Assembly (NCBI GenBank): GCA_934099115.1
Contig: CAKOPK010000016.1
Span: 1-21,916 of the forward strand
Length of the DNA stretch: 21,916 bases
Direction of reading: 5' to 3'
From: an uncultured Bacilli bacterium
GTDB taxonomy: Bacteria; Bacillota_I; Bacilli_A; RF39; UBA660
Part shown: positions 1 through 6,484 of the stretch, piece after piece
How positions within the stretch are numbered: the first letter of the stretch is position 1
Layout of the letters: every line of letters starts with the position of its first letter
Program-made: the position numbers and the translations under genes
Notes under the pieces: generated by a model
Told to the model about the DNA's origin: nothing
Database searches by the model: none
What the model saw: the letters and a program-made list of their open reading frames with translations, nothing else

Positions 1-72
<72 letters not shown>

Positions 73-79
73 AAAAAAA

Positions 80-156
80 TGGCGGTTCGTACGGGATTCG
101 AACCCGTGGTCTTCTGCGTGACAGGCAGACGTCATAGGCCTCTAGACTAACGAACC
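80..156 (-). tRNA. tRNA-Asp (GTC)
   Basis: Acceptor GGTTCGT/ACGAACC is perfect, the anticodon loop CTGTCAC gives anticodon GTC, and the T-loop GGTTCGAATCC is canonical. Discriminator G and CCA are encoded at 80-83. Confidence 0.96.
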
Positions 157-159
157 ACA

Positions 160-236
<77 letters not shown>

Positions 237-256
237 ATGTAAATAACAAAATTAAG

Positions 257-349
257 TGGCGGAGGAAAAGGGATTCGAACCCCTGCGTCGCTTGCGCGGC
301 CTCCCGGTTTTCAAGACCGGTCCCTTCAACCAGACTTGGGTATTCCTCC
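257..349 (-). tRNA. tRNA-Ser (TGA)
   Basis: Class II tRNA with a long variable arm rich in GC (positions about 284-303) and acceptor GGAGGAA. The anticodon stem CCGGT/ACCGG encloses loop CTTGAAA, giving anticodon TGA. CCA is encoded at 257-259. It is the first tRNA of the leftward cluster, closest to the promoter at 374-403. Confidence 0.95.
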
Positions 350-373
350 AAGAACTTTTCTGTCAACAAATGA

Positions 374-403
374 ATTATAACATAATCCATTTTAGAATGT
401 CAA
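374..403 (-). promoter_or_regulatory. Sigma-A promoter of the tRNA Ser-fMet-Asp-Phe cluster
   Basis: On the minus strand TTGACA (398-403) and TATAAT (374-379) are both perfect consensus, separated by 18 nt. Predicted start is about 367, some 18 nt before tRNA-Ser. Perfect hexamers fit a highly expressed stable-RNA operon. Confidence 0.8.
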
Positions 404-503
404 CAAAATTTGTTAACTTTTTCACTTTATAATCATAATATATACTTTTTAGAGAAAAAAATAACCATTTTGAAAAAATTTTAGAAAAATTTGCAAAAAA
501 GAC

Positions 504-532
504 TTGAAAAACTCTCTATTTCATATTATACT
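504..532 (+). promoter_or_regulatory. Sigma-A promoter of tRNA-Leu
   Basis: TTGAAA (504-509), 17-nt spacer, TATACT (527-532), about 30 nt upstream of tRNA-Leu. The region 350-562 otherwise holds no gene, only AT-rich sequence and the two back-to-back tRNA promoters. Confidence 0.7.
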
Positions 533-562
533 TAAGAAGTCTTATCAATTAAGACAGTGCCT

Positions 563-651
563 GCCCAAGTGGCGGAATAGGTAGACGCACAGGACTTAAA
601 ATCCTGCGGGTGTTAAAGCCCGTGCCGGTTCAAGTCCGGCCTTGGGCACCA
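563..651 (+). tRNA. tRNA-Leu (TAA)
   Basis: Class II tRNA with acceptor GCCCAAG/CTTGGGC. The anticodon stem CAGGA/TCCTG encloses loop CTTAAAA with anticodon TAA. The variable arm GCGGGTGTTAAAGCCCGT is long, and ACCA is encoded at the 3' end. It is a single-gene unit with its own promoter and terminator. Confidence 0.96.
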
Positions 652-663
652 TCTTAGTTAATT

Positions 664-691
664 AAAAAAGCCTTTTAAAGAAGGCTTTTTT
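664..691. terminator. Bidirectional terminator between tRNA-Leu and the S1 gene
   Basis: Perfect 11-bp inverted repeat AAAAAAGCCTT / AAGGCTTTTTT with a 6-nt loop. It has a U-tract in both directions, so it can serve tRNA-Leu (plus) and the S1-domain gene (minus). Confidence 0.85.
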
Positions 692-697
692 CATGTT

Positions 698-1054
698 TTA
701 AATCTTATTTCTTTGTTTATTTATCTCTGTTATTTTTTCATTTAACCAGATATTAAGATTGTTTTTTAGTGGTAAAAAGCCATTCTTGTCTATTTCATGA
801 ATATCATTTCCATCCACTTTATAATTTAAGTCTTTAATGGTTAATTTTAATTGTTTAATATTATCATCTACTTCTAAAATTTTAGCATATATCTCCTCTT
901 GTAATTCTGCATAATCTGTTACATTACGAACAAAAGCTTCAGATATTTCTGATATATGAATTAACCCAGTATAATTATTATCAATTTTAACAAAGATGCC
1001 ATAATCTTTAAAACCTGTTACGGTGCATTTTATAATATCACCTTTTTTATACAT
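698..1054 (-). CDS. S1 RNA-binding domain protein (YugI/GSP13/CvfD type)
   Basis: A small protein of about 118 residues whose first 68 or so form one S1 (OB-fold) domain. The typical pattern is visible: KGDIIKCTVTGFKDYGIFVKI, then GLIHISEIS, then a segment ending in KLTIKDL. Single-S1 proteins of this size in Bacilli (B. subtilis YugI, streptococcal CvfD) bind RNA or ribosomes and act in stress adaptation; the exact role here is inferred. I place the start at ATG 1054, not at ATG 1060, because the GGTGA motif at 1061-1065 is 6 nt from the former and abuts the latter. A minus-strand TATAAT at 1072-1077 with a weak -35 lies only 6 nt before that motif. The basic tail after the S1 domain (ITEINKQRNKI) is unremarkable. 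Confidence 0.85.
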   Translation of the reverse strand: MYKKGDIIKCTVTGFKDYGIFVKIDNNYTGLIHISEISEAFVRNVTDYAELQEEIYAKILEVDDNIKQLKLTIKDLNYKVDGNDIHEIDKNGFLPLKNNLNIWLNEKITEINKQRNKI

Positions 1055-1089
1055 AATCATTCACCGTTAACATTATAACACATTTATTC

Positions 1090-1118
1090 TTTACTTTAAA
1101 ATTTTTTTAAATTATAAT
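1090..1118 (+). promoter_or_regulatory. Promoter of the nifU-like gene
   Basis: TTTACT (1090-1095), 17-nt spacer, perfect TATAAT (1113-1118). The Shine-Dalgarno GGTGA (1125-1129) follows only 6 nt after the -10, implying an extremely short leader. A minus-strand TATAAT at 1072-1077 for the S1 gene lies back to back. Confidence 0.6.
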
Positions 1119-1134
1119 ATGTTTGGTGATTAAA

Positions 1135-1359
1135 ATGGAAGAAAAAATAAAAGAATTGCTTGATGATTTAAGACCATTTATGAATGCTGATGGTGGAGAT
1201 TTAGAATTTATTCGTTATGAAGACCATTATGTTTATATTAAATTAACTGGAGCTTGTTCACATTGTGGTTTTCAAGATAATACTATTAATTATGGTATTG
1301 AACGTTATTTAAAAGAACAGATACCAGAAATAGAGGGAGTTATAAACGTTCTTTTATAA
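1135..1359 (+). CDS. NifU-like C-terminal domain protein, Fe-S cluster carrier (YutI type)
   Basis: A 74-residue protein consisting only of the NifU C-terminal (Nfu) domain. It opens with a helix, then FMNADGGDLEF, then the cluster-binding CxxC (Cys41, Cys44 in GACSHCGF), and ends with a hydrophobic VINVLL strand. Nfu domains hold a [4Fe-4S] cluster between two subunits and pass it to client enzymes; one such client here is the predicted Fe-S methyltransferase at 15490. The start is ATG 1135, preceded by GGTGA with a 5-nt gap. A TTG at 1123 in frame is not needed. It converges on a YutH-like gene, which matches the yutI-yutH neighbourhood of Bacillus. Confidence 0.9.
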   Translation: MEEKIKELLDDLRPFMNADGGDLEFIRYEDHYVYIKLTGACSHCGFQDNTINYGIERYLKEQIPEIEGVINVLL

Positions 1360-1361
1360 TT

Positions 1362-2282
1362 TTACTTTAAAAGCCATTCTATGCGTTCTATCATTTGATA
1401 TTTTGCTATTTCATAATAGGCATCTTTTAAGAATGTTTCATAAGAAGAAGATTTTTCAATATAAGGAATTAATGCTTCTTCTTTTTCTTTGTTTTCCATA
1501 ATTAATTCATACATATCAAAGTAATAAGTTGGATATAAAAGTCTAGCATATAATAACTGATAACTATATATAGAAAATGTTTTTTTGCTTAAGACTTCTT
1601 TTAAAATTTGCATAGCATCTTCACTTTTAAAAAAAGCACTTTTTATATATTCGCTAATATCACGTATTTCTAGATCAAAAATAAAAGAAAGTGGATTATA
1701 AAAATTAAGGCTATAATTAGGATATAATATACGGCGATGGGATAAAACAATACGGTCTAAAGGAGATATTTGATATTTATCAATAGTAGATTCTACATAA
1801 CTAATCGCATTTTCCCCTAGTCCCACATAATAGCTAAATGTATCTAATATTAAGGGTTTATTTTTTCCAAGTTCATGGACTTGATATTCAAAATAATCAA
1901 TTTTTTTAGCCCATAATGTTGGCCATAAGTTTTGGTATAATTTTGTTTTATTAGTGTTTAATACTAAATAATTATTTAATTTTAAAATGTCTTCTAAAAG
2001 AATTTCTAAATTTGTATCTGTAATTGGTTTTATTAAAATATAATTTTCATTCCATACTTTGGTTAAAATATTACCAAATTTATTATATAAAATATCATGA
2101 ATGGGAATATTTTTTCCTTTTAGTTCCCTGCTAATTTCAATAATTTCTTCTAATTCTTTTTCTGTTCGATGATATGGAACAAAATAAAACAAAGTTTCTT
2201 GATAAAAAAAGCGATATGAATTACCCCAGTTTTCTACTTCTCCTATATTTAGATTATAATAAAAATTAATACTGTCTTTCAT
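1362..2282 (-). CDS. YutH-like spore-coat-associated kinase-fold protein (probably catalytically dead)
   Basis: About 306 residues. I recognise a weak match to the CotS/YutH/YsxE family of aminoglycoside-phosphotransferase-like proteins. An N-terminal beta-rich lobe ends near ENYILIKPI. A degenerate catalytic loop follows, with His184 in VLSHRRI where active kinases have HxD, and then FIFDLEIRD (Asp205, Asp210) in place of the DFG/D..D segment (numbering from ATG 2288). The missing catalytic Asp suggests a pseudokinase, as in several coat-associated members. Two points of context support YutH: it is convergent with and 2 nt from the yutI-like gene, with yutD two genes upstream, and a sigma-E-like -10 lies before it. 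The start is ATG 2282 (AGGG 6 nt upstream); ATG 2288 is too close. Overall identity is weak, so an unrelated family remains possible. Confidence 0.55.
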   Translation of the reverse strand: MKDSINFYYNLNIGEVENWGNSYRFFYQETLFYFVPYHRTEKELEEIIEISRELKGKNIPIHDILYNKFGNILTKVWNENYILIKPITDTNLEILLEDILKLNNYLVLNTNKTKLYQNLWPTLWAKKIDYFEYQVHELGKNKPLILDTFSYYVGLGENAISYVESTIDKYQISPLDRIVLSHRRILYPNYSLNFYNPLSFIFDLEIRDISEYIKSAFFKSEDAMQILKEVLSKKTFSIYSYQLLYARLLYPTYYFDMYELIMENKEKEEALIPYIEKSSSYETFLKDAYYEIAKYQMIERIEWLLK

Positions 2283-2297
2283 AAGCATCCCTATTTA

Positions 2298-2305
2298 AAT
2301 GTATG
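2298..2305 (-). promoter_or_regulatory. Sigma-E-like -10 element before the yutH-like gene
   Basis: The minus strand reads CATACATT, matching the sporulation sigma-E -10 consensus CATACANT at every defined position. No convincing ATA -35 is seen 16-18 nt upstream, where the terminator stem of the preceding gene lies. Confidence 0.35.
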
Positions 2306-2332
2306 AAAAAACTGATGTTTCTAACACCAGTT
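2305..2332 (-). terminator. Intrinsic terminator of the DUF1292-like gene
   Basis: On the minus strand AACTGGTGTT (2323-2332) pairs with AACATCAGTT (2310-2319) with one G-U pair and a 3-nt loop, followed by a run of T (2305-2310). The stem overlaps the stop codon of the upstream gene, so the yutH-like gene probably needs its own promoter. Confidence 0.7.
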
Positions 2333-3263
2333 AATTTGCGTTTGGATTATTAGGCATTAAATTAGATATATCCATTACTCTTTGAGCATTATCGTGAGCT
2401 ATGTTTGCTACTTGTTCACGAGCCTCAGCATTTGCTAAGTGTTCACTTGCAGTTTGCAGGCGCATATTTACCTCTTGTTCTTTACGAGCTAATTCTTTTT
2501 CTCTTGCTTCTAATTCCATAAGTTTTTTTTCGTATTTGCCCATTAAAGCATCAAACATGTTTTCACAAGCCTTTATAAATGTTTCTTTTTCAATGTCAAA
2601 AGAATTATTCTTTTCTATAGCATTCATGTTGGTTACTACTGGAGTTGGCTCTACTGGTGGCACTGTAGTAGTTGGTTGTGGTGGTATAACTGGTTCTACA
2701 CGAGGTACTTCTGGTGTAGGTTCCACAACAGGTGTTGGTGCTACAGGAGCTACAGGCGTTAAAACAACTTGAGGCTCTACTGGTGAAGCAATATTTTTCA
2801 TAATTTTTGGTTCATTTACTACTGGTGGTGCAGGAGTCCCTACAGCAGGATTAATTGGTTCTACATCTGGTACTTGAGCTATATATTCATTTGCTAAATC
2901 TTTATCACTACTACTTTCATTTATAACATAACGGCTTTTTATTAAGTCAAAAGAAGCTTGTGGTAAAGTTAATGCTTTATAATATACCTCATCTGCCATT
3001 TGATTTGGGTCAATCTTAATATATTGAAAATTAGTACCACTTATAATTCCTTTTAAGTAATTTTTTACACTTTGCCACTCATTTTCGTCATTAATTTTCT
3101 CTAATTTATTTGTTAGTTTGCAAACGTATATTATAGGTAATCCCATAGATCCTAAACGTTCACTATCTAAAATTACATATTTTTGTTGCTCTACCTGGAA
3201 AGCACTTATTAAATTTAGACTTTCTACTTCTCCAGTAGGCTTATTAATATTTATTCTAGCCAT
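2331..3263 (-). CDS. DUF1292/YrzB-like N-domain with Pro-rich linker and coiled coil; unknown function
   Basis: 310 residues in three parts. Residues 1-85 resemble the small DUF1292 (YrzB) fold: a short strand, then KYVILDSE, then IYVCKLTNKLEKINDENEW, ending in a helix. Residues about 135-215 are low-complexity Pro/Val/Thr-rich sequence (repeats of the PVAPTPVVEP kind). Residues about 225-295 form a charged heptad-like coiled coil with many Glu/Lys/Ala. There is no signal peptide or membrane segment, so a cytosolic scaffold or structural protein is likely. The SD AGGG is 7 nt before ATG 3263. It has its own promoter (3288-3316) inside the end of yutD and its own terminator, so it is a separate transcript despite being downstream of yutD. 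The assignment of the N-domain is from memory of the fold pattern and is moderate at best. Confidence 0.65.
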   Translation of the reverse strand: MARININKPTGEVESLNLISAFQVEQQKYVILDSERLGSMGLPIIYVCKLTNKLEKINDENEWQSVKNYLKGIISGTNFQYIKIDPNQMADEVYYKALTLPQASFDLIKSRYVINESSSDKDLANEYIAQVPDVEPINPAVGTPAPPVVNEPKIMKNIASPVEPQVVLTPVAPVAPTPVVEPTPEVPRVEPVIPPQPTTTVPPVEPTPVVTNMNAIEKNNSFDIEKETFIKACENMFDALMGKYEKKLMELEAREKELARKEQEVNMRLQTASEHLANAEAREQVANIAHDNAQRVMDISNLMPNNPNAN

Positions 3264-3287
3264 TTTTATTCCCTCTATTCTTTTAAT

Positions 3288-3316
3288 ATTATATCAAAAT
3301 TATCTTTGTTATTCAA
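3288..3316 (-). promoter_or_regulatory. Promoter of the DUF1292-like gene
   Basis: Minus strand TTGAAT (3311-3316), 17-nt spacer, TATAAT (3288-3293) preceded by TG-N (extended -10, TGATATAAT). The -35 overlaps the last codons of yutD. Confidence 0.7.
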
Positions 3317-3594
3317 TCTTTTATTTCACTAATCATAAACCAACGACAGCCATAGGCACAACGTTCTTCTATATAAGTCTCTACTTTATCAACGTCATTC
3401 ATCTCTTTAAAATTAGGATTTGTCTTGCTATTAAACCCTTTTAAACGTAATTTATTATAGGCAATATCTCCTACAATATAATCAAAAGAATCAAAGTAAT
3501 CTGTTAATTTTTCTGCTAATTCTTCGATATTAATTGCATCTTTGTAATTCTTCATTACTTGATATTTTTTGCCATTAATTTCTATTATTTCCAT
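3313..3594 (-). CDS. yutD: YutD family protein (DUF1027)
   Basis: 93 residues carrying the family signature: DYFDSFDYIVGDIAYNKLRLKGF in the middle and a C-terminal part with Cys-containing ERCAYGCRWFMI. YutD is a small conserved Bacilli protein of uncertain biochemical role; nothing here reveals an active site. The strong SD AGGAGG sits just before ATG 3594, and the gene starts 8 nt after the stop of the tail-anchored protein upstream, so the two share a transcript. It ends with TGA, which shows that TGA is a stop in this genome. Its presence two genes from the yutH-like and yutI-like genes resembles the B. subtilis yutI-yutH-yutD neighbourhood. Confidence 0.88.
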   Translation of the reverse strand: MEIIEINGKKYQVMKNYKDAINIEELAEKLTDYFDSFDYIVGDIAYNKLRLKGFNSKTNPNFKEMNDVDKVETYIEERCAYGCRWFMISEIKD

Positions 3595-3602
3595 AAACCC
3601 TC

Positions 3603-4445
3603 CTATATAAAGCGAAAAATTAAAATAGCGATAACACTAAAGGAAGTTGCTATTACACTCATTAAAAGTAAGATATCCACATAGCCATTTCCTGTTGTTA
3701 TTTTTTTGCCATATAATTTATAAAAGTCAACTTTTTCTTTTAACTCTTCTTCCCTATTTGGATTATCAATATCTACTTTAAAATAACCATAAGCATTATT
3801 TTGTGCATCTTCTATTTGTTTTAAATTCATATTTTCTAAGTTAGATAAACCAATTCCCATTACATTTAAAGCATCTAAATTTAAATTCGATGATATCGTT
3901 TCGTTTATATTTATTTCACGAGTCATATCTATTTCATTTAATTTAGAATAATAATACTTTTCTATATATAAAGGGTCTGGTAAATTTAAATAACCTTCTG
4001 ATATTCTATAAGCATGTTTTGTGTGAGTTGTATATACTAAATCTAAGAATGTTTCTTCTTCTTGATAAGTTATAGAAGCATTCTTTTTCTTATAAATAAA
4101 CATGTCTACTAAATATTTTAAAGTACTTTTAAAATAAGGATTTGCTACTTTATATTTTTTATCTTGGTTCTCTATTTCAAATTGATAAAAGCCTAAAAAT
4201 TCTTCTTTAAAAAGAGCTAAATCACCTTTATTCATACCATATTTTGCAAGATTATTAAAGAATGCTATACTATTATCTAAATAATAAGGATTTAAAATAT
4301 CTAATCTGCCATAAATAAATGTTAATATTCTTATAACCATTACAAGGAATGAGTTATATATAATACTATTTTCTTCATTTATACTTGCTAAATAAGTTTT
4401 TATAGCCTTATCAAAAGCTATATTTATAAAATAACCTTTCCTCAT
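3603..4445 (-). CDS. Tail-anchored membrane protein of unknown function
   Basis: 280 residues. The bulk (1-250) is soluble-looking and helical, rich in Asn, Tyr and Lys. A single C-terminal hydrophobic helix (VDILLLMSVIATSFSVIAIL, about 256-277) is followed by only a few residues, so a tail-anchored topology with the large domain in the cytosol is likely. I do not recognise the family. The SD AGGTGA (4453-4458) is 7 nt before ATG 4445. A minus-strand promoter TTGTTT-18-TATAAT (4463-4492) lies directly upstream. It is first in a two-gene unit with yutD. With sporulation-related genes on both sides a role in the mother cell or spore envelope is conceivable, but that is guilt by association only. 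Confidence 0.75.
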   Translation of the reverse strand: MRKGYFINIAFDKAIKTYLASINEENSIIYNSFLVMVIRILTFIYGRLDILNPYYLDNSIAFFNNLAKYGMNKGDLALFKEEFLGFYQFEIENQDKKYKVANPYFKSTLKYLVDMFIYKKKNASITYQEEETFLDLVYTTHTKHAYRISEGYLNLPDPLYIEKYYYSKLNEIDMTREININETISSNLNLDALNVMGIGLSNLENMNLKQIEDAQNNAYGYFKVDIDNPNREEELKEKVDFYKLYGKKITTGNGYVDILLLMSVIATSFSVIAILIFRFI

Positions 4446-4462
4446 ATGATTTCACCTACTCT

Positions 4463-4492
4463 ATTATAACATATTTTTATTTAAGAAAACAA
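4463..4492 (-). promoter_or_regulatory. Promoter of the tail-anchored protein-yutD unit
   Basis: Minus strand TTGTTT (4487-4492), 18-nt spacer, perfect TATAAT (4463-4468). The -10 lies only 4 nt before the Shine-Dalgarno. Confidence 0.6.
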
Positions 4493-4531
4493 TTATCAAA
4501 TAGTGTAAATATAGTTGTAAAGACTTTACTA

Positions 4532-4611
4532 CATATAAAAGGAGCACTAAACCAACGAGGGCTTTTTAAAGCCAAAAGAGAGTTTGGAATTCGATTTAGT
4601 GCTCCCATATA
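4532..4611 (-). ncRNA. Candidate structured small RNA or terminator hairpin
   Basis: The gene-free stretch 4446-4709 holds a perfect 11-bp inverted repeat, GGAGCACTAAA (4541-4551) with TTTAGTGCTCC (4595-4605). Inside it CCAA/TTGG (4552-4555, 4584-4587) and a GC-capped hairpin GGCTTT/AAAGCC (4560-4573) continue the fold. Read on the minus strand, a promoter-like TTGACT (4637-4642), 17 nt, TAAAAT (4614-4619) predicts a start right at the stem, and the stem ends in TTTTAT. That gives a self-contained RNA of about 70 nt, or a terminator for the spoVID-ysxE transcript. CATATA flanks both ends (4532-4537, 4606-4611), which could also be a target duplication of a tiny element. I do not recognise a known riboswitch or sRNA family. 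Confidence 0.45.
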
Positions 4612-4686
4612 CTATTTTATATTTACTCTCAGTAATAGTCAACAAAATTCGTTCGACAAATTTCGCAACTAGTAAAAATTTAAACA

Positions 4687-4703
4687 TATAATAAACTAGG
4701 TGG
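4687..4703 (+). promoter_or_regulatory. -10 box and Shine-Dalgarno of the miniprotein gene
   Basis: Perfect TATAAT (4687-4692) and strong SD AGGTGG (4698-4703), 6 nt before ATG 4710. No good -35 is seen. Confidence 0.5.
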
Positions 4704-4709
4704 TTTAGA

Positions 4710-4892
4710 ATGAGGAGAAATAATTGTGGTGGGAATGTTTTTACTGTACTTGCTATCTTTCTTTTATCTATTTTGATTTTTTATCAAATTTTAATCACAC
4801 TAATATTACCCTTAAGATTTAATATATTTTTACTTTTAATCGAAGTTTTTTTACTCTTTTTCCTTTTATTTCGTATTATATATCCTCATTAG
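4710..4892 (+). CDS. Small two-helix membrane protein, unknown
   Basis: 60 residues. A short basic, Asn/Gly-rich, Cys-containing N-terminus (MRRNNCGGN) precedes two hydrophobic helices (about 11-33 and 36-56) separated only by PLRFN, making a helical hairpin. The strong Shine-Dalgarno with good spacing and the perfect upstream TATAAT argue that it is translated. It is convergent with the ysxE-like gene and overlaps its last 17 nt. No family recognised. Residual doubt comes from the easy occurrence of hydrophobic ORFs in AT-rich DNA. Confidence 0.55.
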   Translation: MRRNNCGGNVFTVLAIFLLSILIFYQILITLILPLRFNIFLLLIEVFLLFFLLFRIIYPH

Positions 4893-5766
4893 ATAAAAAT
4901 ATTTTAACTAATTGTTCTGTTTTAAATAGATAATCTAACTTTAGTCTTGTGTCTTTAATTACTTTCATTTGAGGGCCATCTAATTTTATTATAGGCGGAA
5001 TACTTAATACCAAAAATAGTAATTTTTTTTCATTTTTGGTTAAGGGATAGTTTTTAAAATATCTTTTAAAGATTGGTTCAAAATCAAAGTTCATGTACTC
5101 TTTTTGATAAAAAGTAATTAAATCTAGGATGGGAGAGTCTATCCTTGATTTTTCCCAACTAATTAAATAACCCTTTGTATTTCTAATAAAATGGTCTATT
5201 TCTAGGTTATTGTGAACGAATACTACCCTACTCTTTAAGTCTGTTTTTACCGCGTCGTACCAATTATCTAACTCTTCGGAAGCAAAAGAAGAAGCAGCAA
5301 AAATTTTATAAATATTGCGCATTAATAAGTAGTCTTTGGGGCTTAAATCTTTTTCTTCAATTAACATGTTATATAAATTATTATAATATTCATCTACATA
5401 CATTATGTTGTTTTTAATATTCTCGTAAATTTCTTTATATCTATCTTCTGTTATTTCTTTATAATAAGTAGTTTTATTATGTAATAGTGCAACTAAATCT
5501 ATCATATCTAGTGCCTTTTGTTCAGGAGGCATTTCTACTCCTTCGATGTATTCAAAAACATTACGGTCACGAAATTCACTAACTAGTTTGGGAAAATAAT
5601 CAAAATTCCTACTTATTAAATAATTATAAGCTTCTTTTACTTTGGTATCAGAACATTCTTTGATTACAAAAGAACCACTGGTGGAATCTATGATTGTAAC
5701 ACTTTTTTTCTTTGTTAAGCGATACGGTTTATATGTATTTTTTACTTCTTCTATACTACTATTCAT
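4876..5766 (-). CDS. YsxE-like spore coat protein, kinase-fold (pseudokinase)
   Basis: 296 residues of the CotS/YsxE phosphotransferase-like family. The N-lobe has GSFVIKECSD (Lys36 as in a beta-3 strand) and FEYIEG as hinge. The catalytic loop reads VFVHNNLEIDHFI: His185 is kept but the catalytic Asp of HxD is Asn. The metal loop reads ISWEKSRIDSPILDL, with Trp replacing the usual Asp but the later conserved Asp kept. It is probably a structural coat protein. It overlaps the stop of the spoVID-like gene by 8 nt and lacks a clear SD, so it is translationally coupled. The spoVID-ysxE order is that of B. subtilis, where both genes act in coat encasement around the forespore. The assignment rests on fold plus position. 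Confidence 0.68.
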   Translation of the reverse strand: MNSSIEEVKNTYKPYRLTKKKSVTIIDSTSGSFVIKECSDTKVKEAYNYLISRNFDYFPKLVSEFRDRNVFEYIEGVEMPPEQKALDMIDLVALLHNKTTYYKEITEDRYKEIYENIKNNIMYVDEYYNNLYNMLIEEKDLSPKDYLLMRNIYKIFAASSFASEELDNWYDAVKTDLKSRVVFVHNNLEIDHFIRNTKGYLISWEKSRIDSPILDLITFYQKEYMNFDFEPIFKRYFKNYPLTKNEKKLLFLVLSIPPIIKLDGPQMKVIKDTRLKLDYLFKTEQLVKIFLSNEDI

Positions 5767-6466
5767 TTTTTTCTGGTATTATTAGCTTATCTCCCGGCAT
5801 TACATCGGTTAAATCGTTGTATTCTCCTAGAATTTGAATGTTTGATTGATACATCGTACATATTGTTTCTACGGTTTCACCATCACTTACCATATGAATA
5901 TGATAAGTTGTATATTCTTCTTCAGTATTATTTATAGTATTAATAATTGTATCTTCTGTTTCTTTTAGAGTTTTTTCTGTTCTTTCTTCTTTTACTTCTG
6001 GTTCTTTTTTTACTTCTTCTTTTACTTCTTCTTTCATATTATCATTCTCTTCTAAGTTTTCTTCTTCCGTTTCTTCTAATTTTTCATCTAGACTACGAAT
6101 TGCTTCTTTCGCATCTTGAAACAGTGGTTCTTCTTTAATTTCTTCTTTTTTGCTTGCGACTACATTAAAGTCAATATTTACTCTAAGACTATTTTGTTCG
6201 ATAATTTCATAGGTAAAATCATCTATCATAAATTCAACTGTATCTGTATCTATGTCTTCTAATAAATCAATTTCAAATGGTAATACATAAGAAAAAGATT
6301 CTTTGTTAACACTAACTTCATGACTTTTAAATTCACCAGAAACAATAAAGTTTCCTTTTAAAGTATTGTTTACTACTTCTATTTCATGTTCTAAACTAAT
6401 ACTGGTTATTTCTGTTACTTTTTTACCAAAATCAATATCCTTTGTAAAAGGTATTTTACAGTTCAT
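5759..6466 (-). CDS. spoVID: SpoVID-like spore coat assembly protein with LysM domain
   Basis: 235 residues. Residues 1-110 form a beta-rich SPOCS/SpoVID N-terminal-type domain (strands such as VSGEFKSHEVSV and FSYVLPFEIDL). Residues about 110-185 are a highly acidic Glu/Lys low-complexity linker. Residues about 190-232 form a LysM domain with the usual pattern SDGETVETICTMY...ILGEYNDL...VMPGDKLIIPE. SpoVID drives encasement of the forespore by coat proteins, and its LysM contributes to late targeting. It is much shorter than the Bacillus protein (about 575 aa), mainly through a shorter linker. The SD AGGAGAT lies 8 nt before ATG 6466. A sigma-E-like promoter precedes it. It shares a transcript with the ysxE-like gene. 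Confidence 0.8.
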   Translation of the reverse strand: MNCKIPFTKDIDFGKKVTEITSISLEHEIEVVNNTLKGNFIVSGEFKSHEVSVNKESFSYVLPFEIDLLEDIDTDTVEFMIDDFTYEIIEQNSLRVNIDFNVVASKKEEIKEEPLFQDAKEAIRSLDEKLEETEEENLEENDNMKEEVKEEVKKEPEVKEERTEKTLKETEDTIINTINNTEEEYTTYHIHMVSDGETVETICTMYQSNIQILGEYNDLTDVMPGDKLIIPEKNE

Positions 6467-6484
6467 TTAATCATCTCCTAAAGA

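Noticed and set aside
2401..2772. Plus-strand frame rich in Gly/Thr/Val
   Set aside because: Exact antisense shadow of the Pro-rich and coiled-coil part of the DUF1292-like gene, without a Shine-Dalgarno.
4638..4665. Two imperfect 13-bp direct repeats, TCAACAAAATTCG and TCGACAAATTTCG
   Set aside because: Eleven of 13 positions agree, but AT-rich background and overlap with the -35 of the hairpin RNA make an operator claim too weak; a similar GTCAACAAAA also occurs at about 399-408 as part of another -35.
5947..6138. Leu/Phe-rich plus-strand frame resembling a membrane peptide
   Set aside because: It is the complement of the Glu/Lys-rich linker of the spoVID-like gene; poly-Leu arises from antisense GAA/GAG codons.
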